Notes under the pieces: model-generated | The model's input: the letters and a program-made list of their open reading frames with translations, nothing else | Database searches by the model: none | What the model was told of the DNA's origin: nothing | Translations under genes and position numbers: made by a program | NCBI GenBank assembly: GCA_903834675.1 | Contig: CAILKC010000657.1 | Coordinates: 1 to 6,502, forward strand | Direction: 5' to 3' | From: an uncultured Victivallales bacterium | GTDB taxonomy: Bacteria; Verrucomicrobiota; Lentisphaeria; Oligosphaerales; JAFGRS01 | DNA: 6,502 nucleotides | Part shown: piece after piece, positions 1-5,518 of the stretch | Position numbering within the stretch: the first letter of the stretch is position 1 | Layout of the letters: each line of letters begins with the position of its first letter

Positions 1-61
1 CACCCAGGGTAGGTCGGCGCTGCGGCCAACCCTGGGCTTGGGTACGCAGCCCCGTTGGGGC
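1..61. repeat. Two-hairpin intergenic element
   Basis: Two adjacent inverted repeats are visible. The first pairs CCCAGGGT (3-10) with ACCCTGGG (29-36), with further pairing inside the loop (12-16 with 23-27, one G-U pair). The second pairs GCCCC (49-53) with GGGGC (57-61) around a GTT loop. From memory, hairpin pairs built on ACCCAGGGT/ACCCTGGGCT followed by CCCC-loop-GGGG are common dispersed intergenic repeats in Planctomycetes and Verrucomicrobia; I cannot verify that here. The left end is at the window edge, so the element may continue outside. No protein signal is apparent. Confidence 0.5.
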
Positions 62-89
62 AGGATACGCAGTTGCACCTGAGTCGTCA

Positions 90-128
90 CCACGGACTGA
101 CCACGGATGGCGCGGATTCCACGGATGG
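90..128. repeat. Degenerate CCACGGA short direct repeats
   Basis: The heptamer CCACGGA occurs at 90-96, 101-107 and 119-125, with a related GCGGATT at 112-118. Spacings are 11 and 18 nt, so this is a loose rather than strict tandem array. Similar CACGGAT-rich strings occur in noncoding DNA of Planctomycetes-like genomes (recollection). From here to 254 I see no gene, RNA or clear structure. Confidence 0.35.
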
Positions 129-254
129 GATAGAGGGCGAGTTCCAGCGTTTGGGTTGGGAGCCCGGCGGCCCACTTTCTTCGCAGCCGAGAACCCTGCC
201 AAGACCGCGGCTATAGGCGTCTCTATAATCTGCCGGCGCAATTCCCCTCGGATT

Positions 255-374
255 TCATCCTTCCGACAGTTTGGTCATGCACCCGTTCAGCAGAGTCGGC
301 CCGGCCTGGTCCAGGAGATATGCCGATACGGTTTCGCAGAGCGGCCGGTTCCAGCCCCGGAAGGTCCTCACCAT
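255..374 (-). CDS. Possible 39-residue small protein
   Basis: An ATG at 374-372 opens a 39-codon frame ending in TGA at 257-255, beginning MVRTFRGWNRPLCETV. It lies 18 nt downstream of the stop of the 142-residue gene on the same strand, so it could be a second gene of that unit. A purine-rich stretch with GGGG and AGAGGG precedes the ATG, but the closer AGAGGG leaves very little spacing. The composition (AYLLDQAG, then TLLNGCMTKLSEG) looks more protein-like than the other frames, but the length is too short to judge. No family is recognised. It could equally be the tail of a decayed larger gene. Confidence 0.28.
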   Translation of the reverse strand: MVRTFRGWNRPLCETVSAYLLDQAGPTLLNGCMTKLSEG

Positions 375-392
375 GTCCCTCTGCCCCGCTCA

Positions 393-821
393 TCACGGTG
401 CCGCGTCTTTGTGGCCAGTCCCGTCGCCCGGGCCGTTCTCTGAGGGCGCTGGGGTGAACTCGACAAACCCCCTCCCGCTGAAGCGGATCCACGCACCGTT
501 CTCGAACATAATGCAGGCTCTGTAGATGCCGAAGGGATGCACATTGGCCAGCCGGTACACCGCTTCATCCAGTTGCATCTTTGTGCGGGGCTTGGCGCTG
601 CTTCCCTCCCACTGGCAGAAGCTGTGGGAGAGTTCGGACACGAACCACCCCTGAACCTGTGCCGCGACCTCGCCGGGGATCGTCGCTCGCACCTCATCCG
701 CCCGTTTCTGCTTGCCCTCCGGTGACCGATCCCAGTCCGCGAAGAACGGGCAGGATGACTCGCTCTCATCGGGGGGCGCTGGCGCTTTCGGCACACGCTT
801 CTTCCCAGGTGCGCGCGGCAT
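393..821 (-). CDS. Hypothetical protein, 142 residues
   Basis: No family is recognised. The 142-residue protein has a basic, proline-rich start (MPRAPGKKRVPKAPAPP), an acidic link, then a compact part with many aromatic residues (FFADWDRSPEG, VQGWFVSELSHSFCQWEG, YRLANVHPFGIYRACIMFENGAWIRFSGRGFVEF). The last segment alternates hydrophobic and polar residues like a small beta-sheet and may be the folded core. No signal peptide or membrane segment is seen, so it is probably cytoplasmic. Third codon positions are mostly G or C and the other frames are poor, which supports real coding. The ATG at 821 is preceded by a run of seven G, which could serve as a weak ribosome site. The same run is where a one-base change would join this frame to the segment at 822-975, so the true start may be further upstream. 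Confidence 0.6.
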   Translation of the reverse strand: MPRAPGKKRVPKAPAPPDESESSCPFFADWDRSPEGKQKRADEVRATIPGEVAAQVQGWFVSELSHSFCQWEGSSAKPRTKMQLDEAVYRLANVHPFGIYRACIMFENGAWIRFSGRGFVEFTPAPSENGPGDGTGHKDAAP

Positions 822-975
822 CTGTATGCCCCCCCATGCTTCTTGTTGTAATCACGCGACGGGACCCATCCCGGTAGCCAGGGCGTGGCGGCCACAGAGG
901 CAGAGCGTACATCCCGGCGTGAGCTTCCGCTAGGGTCGCGCGGGCGATTGCATCCCGATGCTGGCGGCAGTTCCC
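822..975 (-). pseudogene. Frameshifted N-terminal segment of the 142-residue gene, or gene remnant
   Basis: Upstream of the 142-residue gene, a different minus-strand frame reads like protein: RDAIARATLAEAHAG followed by MYALPLWPPRPGYRDGSRR, then VITTRSMGG at the seven-G run (+ strand C at 829-835). Removing one G fuses this frame to the gene below it, giving ...TTRSMGGIQMPRAPGKKR.... Starting at the ATG at 912 the fused product would be 172 residues. Above about 975 the frame runs antisense to the phosphatase fragment and stops looking real, so the N-terminus appears lost or replaced there. The frameshift could be genuine decay, a phase-variable tract or a homopolymer sequencing error; the sequence alone cannot decide. 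Confidence 0.35.
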
Positions 976-1193
976 CGTGAGGAACCCTAGGACTCCGCTC
1001 GGCCGGGAGGCGTTCTGGGAACTGGCGTGCGATCTGGCTCGCCGGCTCGAAGCGGGCGAGCGGGTCCTCATCCACTGTGCGGTCGGCAGAGGACGAACCG
1101 GGAGCTTGGCGGCGTGCGTCCTGATCGCTCTGGGTGAAGCCCAGGCGTCTGCAGTGAAGGCTGGAAGCTGCCATCCCGGCGCGTCCGAGGCGG
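962..1193 (+). pseudogene. Tyrosine/dual-specificity phosphatase fragment
   Basis: The translation carries the cysteine phosphatase signature HCAVGRGRTG: the P-loop Cys is at 1076-1078 and the Arg at 1094-1096, fitting Cx5R followed by Thr. The context fits the family: FPVRNPRTP (from 971) resembles the general-acid loop, then an amphipathic helix (FWELACDLARRLEAGERVLI), then the helix after the P-loop (SLAACVLIALGEA) and AVKAGSCHPG, which resembles the usual ...AG..PE..EQ tail. Members normally have roughly 100 or more residues before the P-loop; here the frame is closed by a stop at 920-922 and nothing family-like precedes 962. A GTG at 977 is the first usable start, but it would miss the acid loop. 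At the acid position Asn (983-985) stands where Asp is expected. The 3' end runs into palindromic repeat copy A at 1194 and then low-quality sequence to 1327. I read this as a truncated, probably inactive remnant. Confidence 0.6.
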
Positions 1194-1230
1194 CACGGTC
1201 CGTTCCGCGGAGCGGGCCGTTGGGGACAGG
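1194..1230. repeat. REP-like palindromic repeat, copy A
   Basis: This 37-bp stretch matches 5002-5038 at 33 positions, including an uninterrupted 17-bp core, CCGCGGAGCGGGCCGTT. It folds into an 8-bp stem (1195-1202 with 1213-1220) with a 10-nt loop holding the CCGCGG palindrome. One stem pair is T opposite G, so as RNA it would be a G-U pair. The element lies at the 3' end of the phosphatase fragment. Two copies in 6.5 kb suggest a dispersed family of the REP type; no transposase is present. Confidence 0.55.
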
Positions 1231-1334
1231 GCGCTCAAGCGATCCACCCGGCCGTACCACCCCCTCACTTGCCCATGGCCCTTACCCGAGAGGCTCTCCA
1301 GTCGAGCGCAGCCGCCTGCTCAGGTAGCGGTCCC

Positions 1335-1520
1335 TCACCAGCGTCTCGCGGTGGTCTTTCTCACGGCGCGGACGGTCTCATCCTCGATCCTGTCACTGAC
1401 CTCAGCGACCCACCCTTGGGATATCTTGTCCACCGGTAACGCGCCTTCCACCATGCCGCCGACCGGATCATTCACCTCAGAGGTGGTTGGGAGGAGAGCA
1501 GAACGCACACGCCCGGTCAC
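1335..1520 (-). pseudogene. Coding-like 61-codon stretch after the lyase stop
   Basis: From a GTG at 1520 this frame runs to TGA at 1335 and includes EVNDPVGGMVEG and an amphipathic helical part (DKISQGWVAEVSDRIEDETV). Roughly three quarters of third positions are G or C, which suggests present or past coding. It is in the same frame as the lyase and separated from its TGA only by three codons (Thr-Thr-Pro), so it is either a remnant of a longer ancestral C-terminus, the end of another broken gene, or chance in GC-rich DNA. There is no clear ribosome site before the GTG and no family is recognised. Confidence 0.25.
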
Positions 1521-1529
1521 CGGTGTTGT

Positions 1530-4358
1530 TCAGGGCAGGGTGACGCACGCGGAGTTAAGGATCGTCAGGCGGTCACAGGCGATGGCGGGATAGTCGCGGA
1601 CGGTGATCGTGTTGGCCGTTGCCGATTCAATCTCGAAGCCGGTATCGGCCGCCAGCAGATAGACGCCGCAGACCGCCAGGTTACCGGGGATGTCCTCGGC
1701 CAGCCGGAAGGTCCGGCCCTCGACGGCTGCCACCTTCAGCGAAACCGTGGGAGAGGAGATGGCAATACGGTTTGCCCCGCAGGCGAGTTCGCTGCCTGCG
1801 AGCAGATACGCCTGCGCCACCTGCCCGTCCGGGGCCACCGAGAGGAAACCAAACAGCCCGCACATGGTAATCGGACCATAACGGCGCGGCGCCTGGTCCG
1901 GCGCGGAGAGGAGGTAGTCGGTCCGACCGTCGACCCGTTCGACGGCGACGGCAAGCGCGCCCGCAGCGCCCTCCGGCGCCAGCATTCGCGCGGACTTGAT
2001 GGGGGACCCGTCTCGGTACGGCACCATCACCGCGACGTAGTCGCTGCTGAGCCCCGCCGCGTTGGGGGCCGCCCGACGCTCGGCGATGATCTGCTGGATG
2101 GGCGGGGCGTTGAGCTCGGAGCCGTCACAGCTTCGCCACCCAGGCGCGTCTGCGACCAGCAACCGATCCGCCGGACTGAGCAGCATCAGGTCCATCTTGA
2201 GGTCCCGCTGCTGCCAGGTTGCGGTCCATGGCGTCTGCGGCTGGCTGGCGCGCAGATTCGTGAGCCACGGGATCTTGTCGGGGACCGGCTGCAGCGCCGG
2301 ACCGGTCGGGTTGACCATCGTGCCGTTGCACTGGAACCCGTACTGATGCAGCTTGCCCCCGCTCACGCGGAAGAAGTCCACGCCATAGGTCTGGCCGTCG
2401 GGCAGCCGGACCAGAGCGCAGGTACGCTGGTAGCGGTCGCACTGGTCGTAGGCGTTGGCGCTGGCCTGCGTGACCTCAACCGCGGTGGACAAGCCAAGAA
2501 GCTCCAGAGTCGAGGTGCGCTTCTGGCTCTTCTGGTTGCTCGCGTCCACGGTCACGAGGTTGTGGGACAGGGTGCTGTGCGTCCAGGCATTCCGGGGGTC
2601 GTCCCAGATGTAGCCGCGGTCAGAAGCGATCTCCTGGCCGAAGGCGTAGTAGACCAGGCCGAGCGTGTCCATATGCCGGTGGCCGTGATCGGCGTAGGCG
2701 TTCAGATACAGAGCCGTCTGGCCTTGTGGCTCGCCGGCACGCATGACGCTGACGTGCCAGTCGGGGAACCACTCGGAGTGCAGCGGCAGCCTCGCATCGC
2801 CGGCGGCCGTGGTGGCCGGGTCGCGGTACCAGAGCGCGTATTCGCTGCCGCGTTCGGAGAGTGGCGCACCCAGCGCGGCCTGGAGCAATCCAGCGTAGGC
2901 GGCGGCGTCATAGCGGTCCGTGAGAATCTCCATGTACTCGGCGCTGATGCCACCGGCGCCATGGTGCGTATCGCCGAGCGTCGGGTAGTGCCGGTCCGGC
3001 GCCAGCATTCGCAGTGAGCTTTCCAGGGCCAGGCGGTACCTGCCGACGTGGTCGAATGGATTCAGGTTGCGGAAGCGCCTCCCGTCGGGTGGCGTGTAGC
3101 CTTCCGGATCCGAGTAGCCGCGGAGAATCTCCGGGATGTTCCGCAGCAACCCCAGGTGCATATCGGAGTACGAGGGCGACTCCTTGCAGAAGCCGTCCAG
3201 GTGGAAGCAGTCCTGCATGAGCCGCTCGAAACCATGGAGGGCGCGCCGGACGCTGGCGGGGCGATCGAACAGAATGCCGGCGGCGGCGCTGAGCGCACGC
3301 CCCGGTCCGCACTTGTTGTTGATGTCGTTCCAGTTCTCCATGTCCGCGCACCCGGCCAGCAGCAGGTCGCGGACGATTCGGCCGCCGGTTTCCGGGTCCA
3401 GGATCGGGCGGCCGTCGGGGTACTTTGCGCCGCGGATCAGGTCATAGGCGACGGTCATCTCCAGCAAGTATGAACTGCAACCGCTGGTTTCGAACCGATC
3501 CGCGCCCCAGAAGCCGACGCAGAGCACGGCGTGATCCCCCTGCTGGTGCAAACCGTAGGCGTTGACGATAACATCCTTGGGGAAGTGACCGCCGCGTCCG
3601 TGCTTACCGAGGTTGGCCGCAGCCTCGGCGGGCGGACAGTCGGCCACTGTCCCGTTGTAGGTATGGAACAGCCAGCCTGGGTAGACCCGCGCGAAACGCT
3701 CCAGAATCCACCCGCAGCGCTCCGCGTAGCGGACCTCGCCGGTGATGGCGTACAGCTTCGCCAGGGGGAGGACCTGCGCCGCCGCCCAGGTCGCTTTCCG
3801 CGTGCGCAACATGCCACTCCAACTCGTGGGCACAGCCCAGCCTGCCCACCGGTAGGCGTAGCTGCCGGACGTGTCCTCCGGATGGGCACGTTCCTCGTCG
3901 TTCAGGAAGTAGCTAAAGCGCTGTCCCATGCGGGCACAGACGAGTTGGCCGGTCTCCGGAAAATCGGCATGGGGGTACACCGTCCCGCAGGCGTTACAGA
4001 CCAGTTTTTCCGGGTTGTTGACGCTCCAGCGGAAGGCGGCATGACCCATGGTGGACTTCTTCCCGACGCAGACGGGGCAGTTCTGCCCGAACGTGGTCCA
4101 GCCGGTGAGTTCAGGCACCATCCGGTCGAAGAGCGCGGGGTCCTGCTCCATGGCGTACTGGACGGCGGACTCCCAGCCTTTCACCATGTCCGCCGCCCAG
4201 CGGTAGCGCCGGGCGTTCTCGCGGGCGTTCTCAATGTCCCGTGGTTTGTAGAGAGTGCAGGGCTCACCGGGCGCGGCCGACGCCAGAGCCAGGAGGGAGA
4301 CGACCCCGAGGAGAGCGCCGTGATACCATCCGTCGCTCGTACAGACGAAACTCGACAT
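1530..4358 (-). CDS. Secreted heparinase II/III-family polysaccharide lyase
   Basis: A 942-residue protein predicted to cleave a uronic-acid polysaccharide (heparin-like, alginate-like or similar) by beta-elimination outside the cytoplasm. Residues 1-29 look like a signal peptide with hydrophobic core ALLGVVSLLALASA. A CxxC...CxxC knuckle (C94, C97, C121, C124) probably binds a metal. Residues about 150-510 form the helical toroid typical of alginate/heparin lyases, with NWNDINNK (342-349) and DGFCKESPSY (388-397), where Y397 is the likely catalytic Tyr. Residues about 530-730 match the heparinase II/III beta-sandwich core: GHRHMDTLG (559-567), SDRGY (579-583) and SHNLVTVD (598-605). By analogy with Pedobacter heparinase II, H560 would be the catalytic His, and H562, D580 and H599 metal ligands (inference). 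The rest is beta-rich. Length is in the usual range for exported relatives. The ATG at 4358 is supported by GGAGGG 8 nt upstream and the signal peptide. Substrate is not deducible. No rho-independent terminator is evident after the stop. Confidence 0.94.
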   Translation of the reverse strand: MSSFVCTSDGWYHGALLGVVSLLALASAAPGEPCTLYKPRDIENARENARRYRWAADMVKGWESAVQYAMEQDPALFDRMVPELTGWTTFGQNCPVCVGKKSTMGHAAFRWSVNNPEKLVCNACGTVYPHADFPETGQLVCARMGQRFSYFLNDEERAHPEDTSGSYAYRWAGWAVPTSWSGMLRTRKATWAAAQVLPLAKLYAITGEVRYAERCGWILERFARVYPGWLFHTYNGTVADCPPAEAAANLGKHGRGGHFPKDVIVNAYGLHQQGDHAVLCVGFWGADRFETSGCSSYLLEMTVAYDLIRGAKYPDGRPILDPETGGRIVRDLLLAGCADMENWNDINNKCGPGRALSAAAGILFDRPASVRRALHGFERLMQDCFHLDGFCKESPSYSDMHLGLLRNIPEILRGYSDPEGYTPPDGRRFRNLNPFDHVGRYRLALESSLRMLAPDRHYPTLGDTHHGAGGISAEYMEILTDRYDAAAYAGLLQAALGAPLSERGSEYALWYRDPATTAAGDARLPLHSEWFPDWHVSVMRAGEPQGQTALYLNAYADHGHRHMDTLGLVYYAFGQEIASDRGYIWDDPRNAWTHSTLSHNLVTVDASNQKSQKRTSTLELLGLSTAVEVTQASANAYDQCDRYQRTCALVRLPDGQTYGVDFFRVSGGKLHQYGFQCNGTMVNPTGPALQPVPDKIPWLTNLRASQPQTPWTATWQQRDLKMDLMLLSPADRLLVADAPGWRSCDGSELNAPPIQQIIAERRAAPNAAGLSSDYVAVMVPYRDGSPIKSARMLAPEGAAGALAVAVERVDGRTDYLLSAPDQAPRRYGPITMCGLFGFLSVAPDGQVAQAYLLAGSELACGANRIAISSPTVSLKVAAVEGRTFRLAEDIPGNLAVCGVYLLAADTGFEIESATANTITVRDYPAIACDRLTILNSACVTLP

Positions 4359-4366
4359 CGCGCGAT

Positions 4367-4372
4367 CCCTCC
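4367..4372 (-). promoter_or_regulatory. Ribosome binding site of the lyase
   Basis: On the minus strand GGAGGG lies 8 nt before the ATG at 4358. It is an almost ideal Shine-Dalgarno sequence and fixes the start. It lies between the stop of the upstream disrupted gene (TAA at 4380-4378) and the lyase, which suggests coupled expression in one transcript. Confidence 0.75.
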
Positions 4373-4377
4373 GTGCT

Positions 4378-4911
4378 TTAGCAGCCTGGCACCAACTCTG
4401 CGGTGAAGGCGATGAGCCGCTGGCCCGGCAGTCGGGTCTCGACCGCCAGTCGACCTGCCTTCATGGCGGCCACGGGCCTCCTGCCGCTCGGGGACCCCCA
4501 GCAGATCCCCGCGATCCGTTCTGACGATACCCCGCGGCGGGCGCGGCTGCAACGGGTGGGGGGGCGGTTGCGTACGGACGGCCCGGTTCTGCTCCGGAGT
4601 GCTTCGGCCAGCATCGCCTTCACGGCCAGTGTAGGTGTACGTCGCCAGCGCCTCGGCGAAATAGATGGTGTGCTGCGCTTCGACCGGCTGCCGCCGGGGT
4701 TCGGGCGTGAGCAGCAGGTGCGGCGCCGCAATGCTGGCATAGATGCGACACTCGAGGTTGATCGGGCATTCCAGGATAGCGGGCACTCTCACGTGTACGC
4801 TCGGCACGCGGGTCAGCCCGGCAGCGCGTACGCAGGCTCGTGTCGTTCATCTACTGACGACCGGGCGACCCCGCGACGCCACGTGAGCAGCATCCCAGCG
4901 GCCAGCAACAT
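4378..4911 (-). pseudogene. Disrupted gene upstream of the lyase
   Basis: Protein-like sequence runs through three frame segments. Segment 1 starts at ATG 4911, with GAGGT 9 nt upstream (4921-4925): a hydrophobic MLLAAGMLLTW, then RRGVARSSVDERHEPAYALPG, ending in TGA at 4815-4813. Segment 2, another frame from about 4820 to 4565, is the most convincing: VHVRVPAILECPINLE, CRIYASIAAPHLLLTPEP and HTIYFAEALATYTYTGREGD. Segment 3 returns to the first frame after the seven-C tract (4558-4564) and ends VAAMKAGRLAVETRL...LIAFTAELVPGC, TAA at 4378. One added base near 4817-4821 and one removed from the seven-C tract restore 178 codons in register, about 177 residues. No family is recognised; the short N-terminal hydrophobic part could be a signal or anchor. 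Repeat C lies inside segment 3. The gap to the lyase is 19 nt. This is either a decayed gene or one intact gene with two base-call errors. Confidence 0.45.
4524..4551. repeat. Short GC repeat, copy C
   Basis: This 28-bp stretch matches 4941-4968 at 26 positions. Both begin ACGATACCCCGCG and hold a compact hairpin CCCG-loop-CGGG; the two copies differ in the loop (CGG here, CGA in copy D). It lies inside the disrupted gene upstream of the lyase, next to its seven-base homopolymer, so it either contributes coding sequence or is an insertion that helped break the gene. Confidence 0.5.
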
Positions 4912-4940
4912 CGGCCCGCCACCTCAATCCCCGCTCCTCA

Positions 4941-4968
4941 ACGATACCCCGCGACGGGCGCGCCTGCA
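4941..4968. repeat. Short GC repeat, copy D
   Basis: Second copy of the 28-bp repeat seen at 4524-4551, in the same orientation, 26 of 28 identical, with the CCCG-CGA-CGGG mini hairpin. On the side below 4941, both copies are followed (in minus-strand sense) within about 20 nt by GCGGGGAT, so the true unit may be longer and partly degenerate. It lies just upstream of the start region of the disrupted gene and 33 nt from palindromic repeat copy B. Confidence 0.5.
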
Positions 4969-5001
4969 GGGCGGGCGGAACCGGACCGAAGGAGACGCCG
5001 A

Positions 5002-5038
5002 CACGGCCCGTGCCGCGGAGCGGGCCGTTCGGGACAAG
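5002..5038. repeat. REP-like palindromic repeat, copy B
   Basis: Second copy of the 37-bp element at 1194-1230, same orientation. The stem here is perfect: ACGGCCCG (5003-5010) pairs with CGGGCCGT (5021-5028) around a 10-nt loop. Relative to copy A the stem is kept (C-G here, T·G there), which hints at structure being the conserved property. Confidence 0.55.
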
Positions 5039-5067
5039 CGGGCCGCCTGGGAGCGGGGGGCCGTTCC

Positions 5068-5120
5068 CCATCCAGGGCTTGCCAGCCAATACCGTGGAAA
5101 AGGCAAGCCCGACTGGATGG
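5068..5120. repeat. Long bulged inverted repeat
   Basis: GGGCTTGCC (5075-5083) pairs perfectly with GGCAAGCCC (5102-5110) around an 18-nt loop. Immediately outside, CCATCCA (5068-5074) pairs with TGGATGG (5114-5120), leaving only a 3-nt GAC bulge on the right arm. That makes 16 base pairs in 53 nt, well beyond a typical chance hairpin. There is no T tract on either side, so it does not look like a simple rho-independent terminator. Confidence 0.6.
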
Positions 5121-5151
5121 CTTTGTCGTCACCACCCAACCGGGCCTATGT

Positions 5152-5170
5152 GGGCTGACCTCGTCAGCCC
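5152..5170. repeat. Tight 8-bp hairpin
   Basis: GGGCTGAC (5152-5159) and GTCAGCCC (5163-5170) form a perfect stem with a 3-nt CTC loop. It abuts, with 2 nt between, a second inverted repeat whose arms also contain GTCAG/CTGAC. The pair could stop transcription or processing between the lipoprotein and the lyase unit, but neither strand has a following T run. Confidence 0.5.
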
Positions 5171-5172
5171 CG

Positions 5173-5214
5173 GGGATCGTCAGACCACAACCTCAAGACC
5201 CCACTGACGATCCC
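5173..5214. repeat. 11-bp perfect inverted repeat
   Basis: GGGATCGTCAG (5173-5183) and CTGACGATCCC (5204-5214) are exact reverse complements separated by 20 nt. A spacing like this would suit either a stem-loop RNA or a two-half binding site for a dimeric protein. No neighbouring promoter is convincing, so the role is unknown. Confidence 0.55.
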
Positions 5215-5230
5215 ATCTATATACCCGAAA

Positions 5231-5311
5231 CCACACGGCCAGCGGTCCCAAGTTCCAAGGGATCAGACATGAATCTGCTACCAGACCGCTGTCTGTCCAA
5301 GAACGGTGTGG
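5231..5311. repeat. Nested imperfect inverted repeat
   Basis: CAGCGGTC (5240-5247) pairs with GACCGCTG (5284-5291), and outside it CCACAC (5231-5236) pairs with GTGTGG (5306-5311). The loop holds its own small repeats (TCCAAG, CAGA...TCTG). Pairing is weaker and more spread out than in the neighbouring elements, so part of it may be chance. Confidence 0.35.
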
Positions 5312-5518
5312 CGCCAACCCGATCATGGCCGTCTTTCCGGACAGAAGGCCTGTGGCCCTCGGCCTGGCCTGCCGCCGCTGGCCCGCTTCTCCAACCTTCA
5401 GGTTCCCCCCCTTCAGGCGCCAGGCCTTGATGGCGGTCTCGGGCCTCCAGTCGTTCGCGCCACTCGCCTAACCTCACCTGTGCAACCTGCCTCCGCTTCC
5501 CCCGTAGCCTGGCCGGGC
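5312..5518. other. Spacer without recognisable gene
   Basis: No frame here gives convincing protein, and no RNA gene is recognised. On the minus strand a short stretch (GEWRERLEARDRHQG) looks slightly protein-like but is not extended in either direction. A seven-C run lies at 5405-5411. Confidence 0.4.

Noticed and set aside
2346..3017. Plus-strand open frame (223 codons) antisense to the lyase
   Set aside because: Val/Ala/Gly-rich shadow of the opposite strand with no recognisable features or start signal.
3531..4406. Long plus-strand open frame (291 codons) antisense to the lyase
   Set aside because: It mirrors the lyase frame in GC-rich DNA, shows no domain or coherent hydrophobic pattern, and the lyase has motifs, signal peptide and ribosome site.
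4403..5158. Plus-strand open frame (251 codons)
   Set aside because: It crosses copies C, D and B and the long stem, is low in family-like features, and the minus strand is clearly more protein-like over 4378-4911.
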